In this document: piece after piece, positions 31,830 to 43,000 of the stretch
How the letters are laid out: every line of letters starts with the position of its first letter
Position numbering within the stretch: the stretch's first letter is position 1
Origin: Favolaschia claudopus
Taxonomy: Eukaryota; Basidiomycota; Agaricomycetes; Agaricales; Mycenaceae
Assembly: GCA_037176885.1 (NCBI GenBank)
Contig: JAWWNJ010000143.1
Coordinates: 310,001 to 374,000 of the forward strand
Reading direction: 5' to 3'
DNA: 64,000 nt
Position numbers and translations under genes: made by a program
The notes under the pieces: generated by a model
The model's input: the letters and a program-made list of their open reading frames with translations, nothing else
What the model was told of the DNA's origin: nothing
Database searches by the model: none

Positions 31830-34800
31830 TAGGTGTGGACAAGACATACTCGACGGCAGGCGGGATCGATATCAAATGCCTGGGTTATCCACTCGCGCTT
31901 ATATTAGTCCTCATTCCTCGACGCAACCACTGTCAATATTCGGAGACGACGATCCTCATGGGCTGAGCACTGAAGCCTTTGAGTATGTTGAGGAAATGAT
32001 AGGAATGCGAGCTCAACGAGTTGAGACTGAAGTGGTTCTCCCAGGGGATCGAATTCACGAGTTGCGAGCCAAGTGGTATTCCACCTGCGCTGACCTGATG
32101 GGACCGATCCCACTAGAACTACCACCGTTCCGGGAAATCGATCATGAGATCCACTTGGTGAATGAAGACGCCTCGTATACTTACCATATGCCGCGCTGCC
32201 CCGAATCTTTACGCCCTCAGCTGAGAGAAAAGATTCAGAAATATGTCAACGCGGGGTGGTGGGAAATGCGACCCGTTCCCCAAGCCGCTCCGTTGCTTTG
32301 TCTTCCAAAGAAAGATGGAGGCCTCCGTACTGTCGTAGACCTCCGTCAGAGGAATGACAATACGGTTCGAGACGTCACCCCGTTCCCAGATCAAGACGCC
32401 ATAAGGATGGATGTGGCTAGGGCGAAGTTCCGGTCAAAAATCGACATGTCGGATGCATACGAACAAGTCAGGGTAAAACCTACCGACGTGTGGAAGACCG
32501 CGTTTGCTACGCCCTTCGGAACTGCCCACTCCCACGTAATGCAACAAGGGGATTGTAATGCCCCAGCTACCTTCCAGAGGCTCATGACCTGGATATTCCG
32601 AGATGTTATAGGAACGTTCGTTCACGTCTACCTGGACGATATCTTTATATTCTCGGATACGGTGGAGGAGCACGAAGCGCACCTTGACCTCATCTTCACT
32701 AGGCTACGGGAGAACCACTTGTACCTCAGCCGGAAGAAATGTGATCTATACTCGACGAACATGGACTGCCTTGGCCATAGAATTGACGACGACGGGCTCC
32801 ATGCAGACGAGATTGATTCAGTATCTGGCACACTTCCTGCCCGACATTGCTCACCTTACATCCCCCCTCGAAGGCATATGCAAGGGCGGCCGCGCGTTCG
32901 TGTGGCGCACATTTCACCAACACTGTCTTGACCAAATCAAAGACGTAGTGCGCCGCACTCCCATCCTCAAACCGATCGACCCCAAGAACCCAGATCCGAT
33001 ATGGGTAATATGCGATGCTTCAGCTGTTGGGATTGGGGCTATGTATGGGCAAGGACCTGACTGGCGTACCTGCCGTCCTGCTGGATTCATGAGTAAAAAG
33101 TTTACCTCTGCACAACGCTCGTACAAGACTTACGAGCAAGAGGCGTTGGCCATTATCGAGTCCCTGGTCAAGTGGGAAGATAAGCTAATTGGCCGACGAT
33201 TCCGTATCGCCTCTGACCACAAGGCGTTGATGAGCGTGAAGACGGCGGCCCGCAGTCCTGGTAGCGGGCGTATCATTCGCTGGGACGAGTACCTCTCCCG
33301 ATTCGACTTTGATATCACTCATGTTGACGGTGTACAAAACAAGGTCGCTGATTGCCTATCGCGACGATTTGAAGGCGAAGCGGACGACACCACGGTCGAT
33401 CCCGCTGAGTTTGTATCCGCAGATCTGCTTCTCGACCCAGAGATGGAGGACTTGAGCCTTGGACGGATCGCAGAGATCCAACAAGTTGCTCAGTTGCTGG
33501 CTCGTCGGGTTAAAGAGCCCATCGAAGCTCGTATCGTGGAAGCCCAGGAAATGGAAGCCCACGCAGAGCAACTCAAGACAGACGGGTTTGACACGTCCGC
33601 TATATCGTTGGAGGATGCTTTGAAGGACCCACTCCCCACCGCAATCTCGGTCGAAGGTGACGATACTCTTATGGATGAAATTCGTCAGGGGTACAGCAAT
33701 GACTCGGTTCTGAGCAAAGTGCTATCTCACCCGGACGCGTTCCCTCAATTCACTCTGGATGAGGGGTTGCTGTATTGCTCCACAATGCATGGCAAGCGCG
33801 TACTCTGCATCCCTAGGACCCCCCGCGCGATTGGAGGACGTCTGCTTACTGAAGTCATACTCACTCAGTGCCACACTACCGTCGGACACTACGGGGAAGA
33901 TCGTACCTCTGATTATGTGCGGCGCTGGTTCTGGTGGCCGAAGATGGGAAAGGAAATCGCAAAATTCTGCCTATCCTGCGGCGCCTGCAGAATGAGCAAG
34001 AATGACAACAAGGCTCCTACTGGACTTATGCACAGTCTCCCTGTCCCTCTTCACCCTTGGGAATCGGTGGGAATGGACTTTGTCGGTCCATTCCCTTCTT
34101 GTTTGGGCTATAACTATCTCCTCGTCGTTATCTGCCGACTCACCAACATGGTGGCACTATCACCAATGAGAGTTACCGATACTTCTTCTGATGTTGCGTG
34201 GATCTACGTCCGAGACATAGTAAGGCTTCACGGGATGCAGTCCTCCATCGTTTCAGACCGAGACAGCAAGTTTACGTCGAAGTTCTGGAGAGAATTACAC
34301 AGACTGACCGGTACGAAGTTACTCATGTCTACGTCGTTCCATCCCCAAACCGATGGAGCCACGGAGCGGGCGATTCGCAACGTATCTCAAATCCTCCGAT
34401 CCTGCGTCGACTCTACGCAGCGTGATTGGGTCTACCATGTTCCTATGACTGAATTTGCTATCAATTCGAGTATTAGCGCCTCCACGGGATACGCTCCTTT
34501 TGAGCTGAATTATGGGTACTTACCCAAGCTCACGAACATTCCGGACGCTTCTCCCTCCCTTCCTGGTGTCAAAGACTTCGTAAATCGAGCGCTAGCCAAC
34601 ATAGTTATCGCGCACGATGCTATAATAGAGGCACGAGTCAGATCTACTCACCAAAGCAATAAGGGACGATCTGAGGAGATCCCGTACGATCAAGGCCAGA
34701 TGGTGTACCTGTCGACCAAGAACTTGAACTTGCCTAAGGGACGCGCACGGAAACTAGCTCCTAAGTTCATAAGGCCCTATAAAGTCGTGCAAGCACACCC

Positions 34801-34926
34801 CGACAGTTCCACTTACACTCTGGAGCTCCCGACTGAGCTAAAAGATCGGCGTATCCACCCAACGTTCCATGCGTCGCTTCTCCGACCACATGAGGCGAAT
34901 GATGACGCTCTTTTCCCCAATCGCGA
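31830..34926 (+). pseudogene. Element B pol: reverse transcriptase, RNase H, integrase (one deletion)
   Basis: 31830-32815 encodes the RT: WWEMRPVPQAAPLLCLPKK, FRSKIDMSDAYEQVRV and the active site VYLDDIFIFSDT. Near 32815 about 20-25 codons of the expected connection are missing and the frame changes. The next frame runs to 34926: RNase H (WVICDASAVGIGAMYG; YEQEALAIIESL; ASDHKAL), the integrase zinc finger (CHTTVGHYG ... CLSCGAC) and the integrase core acids (GMDFVGPF, SDRDSKF, TDGATERA). Coding continues after element C with the chromodomain at 53040. The deletion removes RT-connection residues, so the enzyme should be inactive. Confidence 0.85.
34923..34926 (+). repeat. Target-site duplication of element C, left copy
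   Basis: GCGA, repeated at 53036-53039. Removing element C and one copy rejoins the element B integrase frame through Pro-Asn-Arg-Glu-Ala-Lys. Four base pairs is one less than the usual Ty3/Gypsy size. Confidence 0.88.
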
Positions 34927-36724
34927 TGTAACGACTGGCCATTTTTGCGCGTTATATCTGGCTATTTTAAGTCAAGTGCGGCCCTAAACAACCCAACTAC
35001 CCGCCACGACTATAGTCTTACTCGACTATCAATAGGAAGTCAGTACCTCTGTTGGTGACACTAAGGAGGGTCAAAGTGAGCTCCGAGCTGTTGACCGTAA
35101 AACCCATCACAGGAGAAAGGCATTATAATAATAGCCTACTGCAGTACTATGGATCTGTTCCATAACAGAACCCTCAGAAGAGTGACAAAGAGTCAAGTAC
35201 TTGTGTACTACGGACTTAGACAAGGGTCTACAAGGATGTAGGAGGCGCCGCGGGGGCTATCAGAGTCAACATCAGTCAAAAGACAGATGCCGCGGGCTGC
35301 CGATTATAAATAGACGGCTGGAACAGCGGAAAGGGATCTCATACAGAAGATGCTGATGCTAGGATCAGAAGGCAGAGTTGTGGCAAGACATGAGGTCTTT
35401 GACAGGAGAGTTGATGATGTGATGCTGAAGCCGGACAAGTGCGGCAACTTCATTAGAAATCTATTTCTATATTGGAGTCAGCGCGGATGACTTGGTGGCT
35501 TGATAAATTGGACAACAGACGAGCCTGTGATATTGCGAGTGAATAGGAATGTCCCAAGAATAGTCTTAGGAGTTATTAGAGGCGTTGATGGCACCACCGG
35601 AAGGGTTGCCGCCAGTGACGGATTGACGGGATCACCAATGATGGCGTTCCGCGGGCTTCCGCAATTCAGTGATTCAACCGTGGGAGTCATAATGGCTGAC
35701 TTTCTACCGTTGGATCGACAAGCCAAGAGGCTGCCGAAGGTCCGCCGGGACACCCAAATACCAATATACCATCTCTCTACTCAATTGGATCGACATTGCT
35801 TACTCTGTACTATTTATGTGATGTATTTCTTGGCATTAGTATAAAAGGACCTGTATTTCTCGTTGAGCTGGAGGACATCGCGCTCAGTCTATTGGACAGC
35901 GTTGGTGAACTCAGGCAGCAACGTAGAGGCATATATAAAGATATTGTCTACTCGTTTGTCTTAATAGAAATTGTGTTGAAGTTCAGTTCAAGTGTGAATC
36001 TAAGCATCGTTTCGAGAGTGTTCACCCGCGGAGGCTTTGCTTTCGAGTAGCTTTGTCGTGGCCTTAGTGCGTAAGGAACTGCCTGCCTCTACTGCCCGCG
36101 GACTGCCTATCTCATTGTGAAGATACGTGTGCTCGAGAGTGAACTAGTATCTCCCTGAGTCTGAGGAAGAGTGGAACTGTCCATCTGCTGAAGCATTGCG
36201 TTGGGACTGCTGGCGCATAACCGGAAGAGATCTGATTAGTCCTCGTCTGAAAGGCTTGTGCTATATAAAGGAGTGTCAAAGGTTCCTGGAATTTGGAGGT
36301 TCAGGTCTATAGCGTAACTGGCGCTATAAGAATTGTGCATTCTGCCGCGGAAACTGTCTGTGGTCATTGTTTCAATCTCGCCCTGATATTCAACTTCGTT
36401 GGGTATCTTGTATCCTACTGTTTATAGTTCCTATTTTTAGGAAAGGTCCGCGGACGGAATCACTTCCATCTACGGTGTGTGAGAGCGTGTTTTGTGCAAG
36501 GTTCTTACTTGCAAGTCGACTTATATCCTCGTCACTGTGACATCTGGATTTCGGATCGAACCCCACGAACTCTTCGAGAGACATTTGAGTGTATCTTGTG
36601 GAGATATTTGTGTTGTAGTGTTGTGTGTGTTGGTTGATTGTGTTATATATATATTTTGGGTGGTAGATTCTCTGCTGCGCTATATTTAGCACTTCAGTTG
36701 ATATATTCAAGTGTCAGCGTTACA
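34927..36724 (+). repeat. Element C 5' LTR
   Basis: 1798 bp, TGTAAC...GTTACA ends (perfect 6-bp terminal inversion). It matches 51238-53035 apart from T35354/C51665 and C36397/T52708, both transitions. It contains seven CCGCGG sites and TATA-like elements. Several short frames inside it (up to 114 codons) show no domain. Confidence 0.95.
36262..36270 (+). promoter_or_regulatory. TATA box candidate of the element C genomic promoter
   Basis: TATATAAAG within the 5' LTR, repeated at 52573-52581 in the 3' LTR. It is placed so that transcripts would start in the last ~430 bases of the LTR. Other TATA-like sites (near 35304 and 35930) are possible alternatives. Confidence 0.45.
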
Positions 36725-36726
36725 TC

Positions 36727-36744
36727 TGGAGCCCACCGCGAGGG
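36727..36744 (+). other. Primer-binding-site candidate of element C
   Basis: A stretch beginning TGGAGCCCACC two bases after the 5' LTR, the usual place for a site complementary to a tRNA 3' end (which ends in CCA). I could not match it to a particular tRNA by eye. Confidence 0.4.
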
Positions 36745-36819
36745 GTTCGGTGGTAATTTGTTGATAAAACAAAACGCGTTGCTGTAGTTGGGAGAGTCTA
36801 GAGAAGGGACTTTCCTGGG

Positions 36820-38688
36820 TTGTCGAGAATTCCAGCCCAAACCAATCCTCGTACTAGAAAGACGTCGAGGAGAGGCAGACACCAGCGTAGCCCGTCTCCA
36901 TTAAATACAGGAGCAGGTGCCAGGAGTTTGCTAGAGCAAGCCAGGGTTGCACTACAAGAACCCGCTCAAACGTCGACTTCAAGGAACAGTCTTATACCCG
37001 AGTCTGTAAATTGGGGACCCTCGACGTCTGGCAGAAAACCGCGTACGACCAAAAATTCCAGTACAGGACGGTCGTCTAGTTCGTCACCAGTTAAGAAGAG
37101 AAGGAGAGCGCGTTCCGCGGAAGTTATAAATACTTCTGCAGCATTACCCTTTGAGGGACACGCAACCCACTCGGACGGCGAGCTATCTGATCATTTGAAT
37201 CAGACCATCGAGGCTATTTCGAACTCCGTAGCCAAGATAAACCCCCCACAAACAAACACTATGGCTACCTACGACGAGATTGATAAGAGCAAGATCCCGG
37301 ATATTTTTGGGAGACATAACCTGAAATTCGATGACGAAACAGGGGATTTGCCCAAGTATTTGGAAGGGATTGAGGATATCATCGCGAAGCAAGGAAAGCT
37401 TAGTGAGCAGAGCAAAAAGTGGATAGCACACCACTATGCGAACAGTAAGGTGCAGAAAGAATGGCAAGCTTTGCCCACCTATACGAATGGAACGTATGAG
37501 GAATGGAAGGCGGAATTGATGGATGCTTATCCTGAAGTTCGTGCAGTAGAGAAAGGTTCCCGCGCGGGCTGGGCGTCTTTCTTGAAACAGTATACAGACC
37601 GTCCGGTGAGAATAGATGAGGAAGTTGAATTTGCCAACTATTGTCGAAAGTTCCGCGGACGAGTTGCAGTGATGAACAAGGACCGAGAGATGCTCTCAAG
37701 GCGCGAGTTAGCGCAAGACTTTTTGAAAGGTATTCACCCTACCTTCAGGGAGACTCTTCGCAATATCGTGCTGGCCAGAAGTCCGACGGAACTTACTTCG
37801 TATCAGCGAGCAAAATCTGAATATGAAGCGCTGCCTGCGAACAAAGGAAAGGCCTATAAACCGGCCTACACTCATCCTGATGACCTGTACGAATGGGCAG
37901 ACTTTGAGGAAATACTGAAGTCGTTGATCAAAAGTAATGACTCTATTTTCTTCACAACTCCCTCGGATACAAAGAGGAAGGCTGTTCTATTTTCGGGTAG
38001 TTCAGAGGGTGGAGATGAAGCTGCCAAGTTGAAGGCTAGATTGGAGAAGCTTGAGGCTGATTCCAAAGCCAGAGAGGAGAAAATTCTCCAGTCGAGTAAG
38101 GAGATTGAGGACAAAATGGAAAAGACCCTTGCCAATCATCTGGACAAGTTTACGACGGACCAAAAACAGGTCATGTCCAAGATGCATGAAGCCTTGACAA
38201 AGGGGACCTCCAATTATCCTAGTCGTCCTGTGGAAAGAAGAGAATACGGGCCAGACAGGCCATCGTATACACCGGATAGGCCGCCTCTTAGAGAAGGCAA
38301 GCCTACGGGCTGTTACTATTGTTGGGATCCTTCGCATTATGTTGCGGACTGCAAGCACAGAAGGGATGATATTACTGGGGGCCTGCTAATCCTGAAAGAT
38401 GGGCGCATGTTCTTCTATGATGGAAAGGCTTTGCCGCGGGAACCCAAGAATAAGAGCTACATGACCAAAGTGCGGGATTACTATAACAATCGTACTCAGG
38501 TGTATTATAACCAAGAGGCGTTTGAGTATTATTACGCTAGTGACCCCACTGCACCGGCCGCGGAGTCGTTTGCGAGTGAATCCAGGGAAGAGTCAGACTC
38601 TCCTGCCACCGCGGATAGACTGGACAGAATCGAGGAGTCTGTTGCAAAGATAGCGCAGTTTATGGCGGCACAGAAGGATTTTCAGTGA
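36820..38688 (+). CDS. Element C gag
   Basis: The frame is open from 36802, but the first ATG is at 37261. The 147 codons before that look coding: Arg/Ser-rich with a nuclear-signal-like PVKKRRRARS. The central part (about residues 150-370) is helical with motifs shared by retrotransposon gag proteins (WIAHHYANSKVQKEWQALP, EEWKAELMDAYPE). A Lys/Glu coiled coil and a classical CCHC knuckle, CYYCWDPSHYVADC, follow near 38311-38352. The tail is Tyr-rich. It forms the virus-like particle and binds RNA. The frame ends at TGA 38686-38688, two codons after GGATTTT. The start could be a non-ATG codon or an ATG joined by splicing from the LTR. Confidence 0.85.
   Translation: MSRIPAQTNPRTRKTSRRGRHQRSPSPLNTGAGARSLLEQARVALQEPAQTSTSRNSLIPESVNWGPSTSGRKPRTTKNSSTGRSSSSSPVKKRRRARSAEVINTSAALPFEGHATHSDGELSDHLNQTIEAISNSVAKINPPQTNTMATYDEIDKSKIPDIFGRHNLKFDDETGDLPKYLEGIEDIIAKQGKLSEQSKKWIAHHYANSKVQKEWQALPTYTNGTYEEWKAELMDAYPEVRAVEKGSRAGWASFLKQYTDRPVRIDEEVEFANYCRKFRGRVAVMNKDREMLSRRELAQDFLKGIHPTFRETLRNIVLARSPTELTSYQRAKSEYEALPANKGKAYKPAYTHPDDLYEWADFEEILKSLIKSNDSIFFTTPSDTKRKAVLFSGSSEGGDEAAKLKARLEKLEADSKAREEKILQSSKEIEDKMEKTLANHLDKFTTDQKQVMSKMHEALTKGTSNYPSRPVERREYGPDRPSYTPDRPPLREGKPTGCYYCWDPSHYVADCKHRRDDITGGLLILKDGRMFFYDGKALPREPKNKSYMTKVRDYYNNRTQVYYNQEAFEYYYASDPTAPAAESFASESREESDSPATADRLDRIEESVAKIAQFMAAQKDFQ
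38676..38682 (+). promoter_or_regulatory. Slippery heptamer GGATTTT, gag-pro of element C
   Basis: Phase G-GAT-TTT in the gag frame, two codons before the gag stop. GGAUUUU is a known -1 shift site in dianthoviruses. After slipping, ribosomes enter the protease frame. Downstream structure was not tested. Confidence 0.7.
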
Positions 38689-40070
38689 TTCCGATGAGGG
38701 AGACTCGCTCGCGGAAAGCTCCTGAGGATCCGAAAGCCAAAGACCGCGTTCCAGAAAAACAGAAAAACCAACAAAAAGAAACAGTAGCCGAGAGAGATAA
38801 TGGGAAAGCACCCATTAAGCCAGCCAGAGAGAATAGAGTTGAAGTGTTGCTACCGAAGCGTTCTACTCAACCTACGAGGAAAGTCACCGTTGAAGAAGTC
38901 AGTGATTCTGAGGACGAGTCGGTTGGTGTCAGAAATAAAAATCAGAAGGAAGAACTTCCGTTCAAGGATGTGAAACCTCTGTCTGACCCTCCCGTACGAC
39001 CCGCGTTCCCGCGAAAACCAGCAGAGGAGCAACATGGCCAAGGGTCATCAGGTTCACGAAGAACAAGAGTGCCTAAAGATACTCAGCGGCGAGACAAAGC
39101 TACCGCGGAGATTGCAGACGCTATTCGGGAAACTGTGATACCAGTCAAAATAGGCACATTGCTGGATAGTAACGAGATGCTCCGGAAAACTCTTGAGATT
39201 GGGGGTCCGCGGAAGAACAAAGCTAAATTTATGAAGACTACTTCTGGTGATATTGTCCCTACCAAGGTGCACAACTTTGTCGTCCAAAGGGTGCTTGAGG
39301 ATGAAGACTCAGACTCTGAGAGCCCCGCGGATGATGAAAGTGAAGCAGAGGATAACGTTCGAGTTGAGACAACGACTTGTGAAGTTGTAGATGAGGATGG
39401 AAAGACTGTGTCGGTGTTGATGTTTGACACGTTCCCTGAATTGGTTACCTCCAATGATCATGATTTACCGGAGGGAAGCGTTATTTGTGGGGACCCTGTC
39501 CTTCAATACTATGAGTCTCTACCAGAGGGAGAAAAAGCGAAAGCTGTTAAAGTCCCGGCCGCGGGCTCCTCTGCAAAGCTCAGATGCATTCATCCGTCAG
39601 TGAATGGCAAGTATGTGGAAGCCATTACGGATAGCGGCTCGCAGATTGTATCAATGAATGCTCAGTTGGCCAAGGAAATTGGTTTGACTTGGAATACAAA
39701 TATAGTCTGTGAGATGGTTGCTGCGAATAGCCAGATTCAGTCCACCTTGGGCTTGGCTATAAATGTGCCGTTTAATTTTGAAGGGATAGTGATGCACCTT
39801 CAAGTTCATATTATTGATGAGGTGCCTTATGAAGTTCTTTTGGGACGCCCCTTCGAAATTTTGTCAGAAGCTGTGTTTGCGAGCAAGAGAACCGGCGAAG
39901 TCGAGATCACAATTACGGATCCGCGCACAGGGAACAAAAATACCTTTGCAACCTCTCAGAGGGGGGTCAAGATAGATCGAGACACAGGAAAGCCAGTCCA
40001 GACAGCTCCCGCGGAGACCAAACCGGATTTTTGCAAGTCTTCGAGGAACTCAAAGATGGGGGAGAAGTAA
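38685..40070 (+). CDS. Element C aspartic protease (pro) frame
   Basis: 461 codons in the -1 frame relative to gag, overlapping its stop. The first 300 residues are charged, with an acidic cluster (DEDSDSESPADDESEAED). The retropepsin-like domain is C-terminal: catalytic DSGSQIVSMNAQL near residue 316, then VPYEVLLGRPFEILSEA about 80 residues later. The GTG at 38685 is unlikely to be a real start; entry is by frameshift from gag. The domain order and motifs match element A (261-1508). The frame overlaps pol by 40 bases and carries the second GGATTTT. Confidence 0.85.
   Translation: MIPMRETRSRKAPEDPKAKDRVPEKQKNQQKETVAERDNGKAPIKPARENRVEVLLPKRSTQPTRKVTVEEVSDSEDESVGVRNKNQKEELPFKDVKPLSDPPVRPAFPRKPAEEQHGQGSSGSRRTRVPKDTQRRDKATAEIADAIRETVIPVKIGTLLDSNEMLRKTLEIGGPRKNKAKFMKTTSGDIVPTKVHNFVVQRVLEDEDSDSESPADDESEAEDNVRVETTTCEVVDEDGKTVSVLMFDTFPELVTSNDHDLPEGSVICGDPVLQYYESLPEGEKAKAVKVPAAGSSAKLRCIHPSVNGKYVEAITDSGSQIVSMNAQLAKEIGLTWNTNIVCEMVAANSQIQSTLGLAINVPFNFEGIVMHLQVHIIDEVPYEVLLGRPFEILSEAVFASKRTGEVEITITDPRTGNKNTFATSQRGVKIDRDTGKPVQTAPAETKPDFCKSSRNSKMGEK
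40025..40031 (+). promoter_or_regulatory. Slippery heptamer GGATTTT, pro-pol of element C
   Basis: The same heptamer as at gag-pro, in phase G-GAT-TTT in the protease frame, 13 codons before its stop. The pol frame, one base back, opens exactly here (TTG 40031). Two identical sites at both junctions argue for programmed use. Confidence 0.72.
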
Positions 40071-43000
40071 TGGCCGCGTTTGAGTACAACGACCATGGGG
40101 AGTTGGTGTGCACAGGATATGGTTTACCGAAAGACGGGGATGTTGTTACGCAGGATGACAGGACGATGGCATATTTATTGGCGTCTAGGGACGCATTTGC
40201 AGGAGATAAGAATGCTAGTGTATTGTTGAATCAATACGCGGGGCAGGTAGAGAAAGATAAAGGCACAGATGTCTTCTTGTTCACGGAATCTGGAAGCCCG
40301 GGAAGCCCGAGAAAATCGAACCGTGGAAAGCATGCACCTAATCCGGGTGATAGCTCGGCTAAGTCTGCGTTTGCCTACATGGAGCGAGATTCCCGCGTGA
40401 ATGATGATAAAAATAGTTCCGCGGAGGCGGCGGACCGTGCGCCGAAAGTGAACCGTAGAAAGCGAAAATACAAGAAGAAAAAGAAGAAGAAGAAGTCTAA
40501 GAAGACTTCGAAGGCAGAGGGAGCTAAGACAGTCCCTGCTGCGAAGGGGAAGCTGAATTTTGAAGTACCGGTGCCGGAAGTACCAAGAGAGCAATTTATT
40601 TTTGGAAATTTGGGCATCTCTATGGGAAAACAGCGAGTATTTGCTACTAAGAAGTACAAACCGGTCGCGGAAAAGATTAAGCCTATCCTTGGAAAAGTGG
40701 ATGAGAAGTTCAGGATTGTGCGGAATATCACGGGGGACCCTTTGAAGGATATGCCGAAAATAGAAACGGATATTCCTGAGATTCACCCAGTAGGAAGATA
40801 TACCGCGGATCGAATGGAGGCATTTGAAAAGACTCATAACACTGGGTTCTTGTTGCCTGAAGAGATGAAGTTGCTTCATCATTTTATGATGTTGCATAAC
40901 GAGCATTTCGCCTGGGAAGAGGATGAGCGTGGGCAATTCAAGCATGAATATTTCCCGCCCGTTGATATGCCTGTGGTACCACATACACCATGGGTATGCT
41001 CGCAAATTCCAATTCCGCCTGGACATTTTGAAGAGTTCTGCCGCATCATCAAGTCAAAATTAGATGCTGGGGTGTATGAACCATCCAACTCGTCCTACAG
41101 GTCACCTATTTTTGCGGTGATAAAGAAAGATGGAAAGTCATTGAGAATTGTACACGCGTTAGAGAGGTTGAATGAGGTTACAATTCAACACTCTGGGGTA
41201 CCTCCGGCCACGGAGAAGCTAGCAGAACATTTTGCTGGTCGAGCGTGCGGAGCTTCGTTGGATATGTTTGTCGGATATGATAACAGGGACTTAGCGGAAT
41301 CTTCAAGGGATTATACAACCTTCCAGACGCCGTTTGGGGCACTGAGGTTAGTAAAATTACCGATGGGATGGACTAATTCTGTTCCCGTGTTTCACGAGGA
41401 CGTTTGTACCATCTTGAGAGATGAAATGCCGCATGTAACAATCCCTTACATAGACGATGTACCTGTCCGCGGGGGACCTACGAGGTACGAGACAAAAGAT
41501 GGCGATTGGGAAAGGATTGCTGCGAATCCTGGAATTAGAAGATTTATCTGGGAACATCTCGAGAATTTAAATCGAGTTGTGACTAGAATGGCTTACGCAG
41601 GAGGGACTTTTTCAGGGAAGAAGTTAGTCCTCTGTGCGGATGAGTTTGAAGTTGTGGGGCATATTTGCTCTTACCGCGGAAGAATTCCCGATCCTAAGAG
41701 GGTGGACGTTATTAATAACTGGGGTTCCTGTGACTCTTTCACGCAAGTGAAGGCGTACTTGGGCACGGTTGGTGTGCTGAGGAGCTTTATTGAAGGGTAC
41801 GGCGACATTGTTGCACCTATCAATGAGTTAACGAAGAAGGACGTTCCCTTTGTATGGACCGCGGACTGTGATGAGGCGCAGGCCAAAATTAGAGAAAGGT
41901 TGAAAAACTGCCCAGCTTTAAAACCCCTGAGGTACGACTGGGATTCGGACATAGTAATTCAAGTGGATACTTCATGGAGAGCTGTGGGAATTATTATCTA
42001 CCAGCTAGACCCAGATGATCCTAAGAAGAAATACTTTGCACGATTTGCGAGTATAACATTAGGGAAGACCGAGGCGAACTATTCGCAACCTAAACGAGAA
42101 TTGTACGGGTTGATGAGAGCTCTAGAGGCCATGTATTATTGGATTTTCGGAGCAAGGAAGCTTGTGGTTGAAACCGACGCGTTATACATCAAGGGCATGT
42201 TGAAAAACCCTGGAATGGGCCCCAACGCCACGATTAACCGCTGGATTGAGAAGATCTTGATGTTCCATTTTAAGCTGAAGCATGTCCCTGGTGAAAAGTT
42301 TGCACCCGACGGGTTATCAAGGAGAGATCCTTTCCCTGGGGATGAACAATTCAAAAATTCGGAAGAGGGTTATGACCAAAATGAACCTCCCGAGGACCAT
42401 GAGGACGTTTCCGCGGAAGGCCCACAGCCGTTGGAATTCGAGGACTTTAAACACCTGATTGATACCAGAGGTGGATATTTCCAGTCGGAGGAGGAACAGC
42501 CAGAAATGGTGGACGTTGATGCAGTTTGTATGGATGATTTCCAACGGGATTGCGAGAGTGCCAGAATGACTGAAGCTAATCTGGCGAGAGCACGCAGAGA
42601 AGCGTACTCGAAGGAGAATAAGCAGATCCCTGAGTATATTTTAATGACGGAGCCTCTGATTCCAAATTTAGAATTGAAATGGGATGAGTCGAAGCGAGAG
42701 CCTTACGATGAAGAGCATCGTTCGGATTGGATGAAAAAGCGAGATGCTAAATTACCATTGGTAAAGGAATGGCTAGCGGACCCTATGAAAAGGCCCGCGG
42801 GAATGAATGATGATGCAGAGTATAGAAGTTTTATGCGCTTCGCCTCACATTTCTTTTTGAAAGGGGGGAGGATGTATAAGAAATCTTTTGGCACTGCGAA
42901 TCAGTTAGTTGTTGACAAGGAACACCGCATGTACATGATGAAGGCTGCTCACGACAGTCTGGGTCACCGCGGAAGTTATGCAACTAGAGAATTGATTACA

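Noticed and set aside
35500..35844. 114-codon frame (and 84-, 91- and 106-codon frames) inside the element C LTRs
   Set aside because: Duplicated only because LTRs are copies; no domain. LTR sequence explains them.
40175..41026. 283-codon open frame antisense to element C pol
   Set aside because: Mirrors conserved pol coding sequence; no domain, promoter-like signal or partner in element A.
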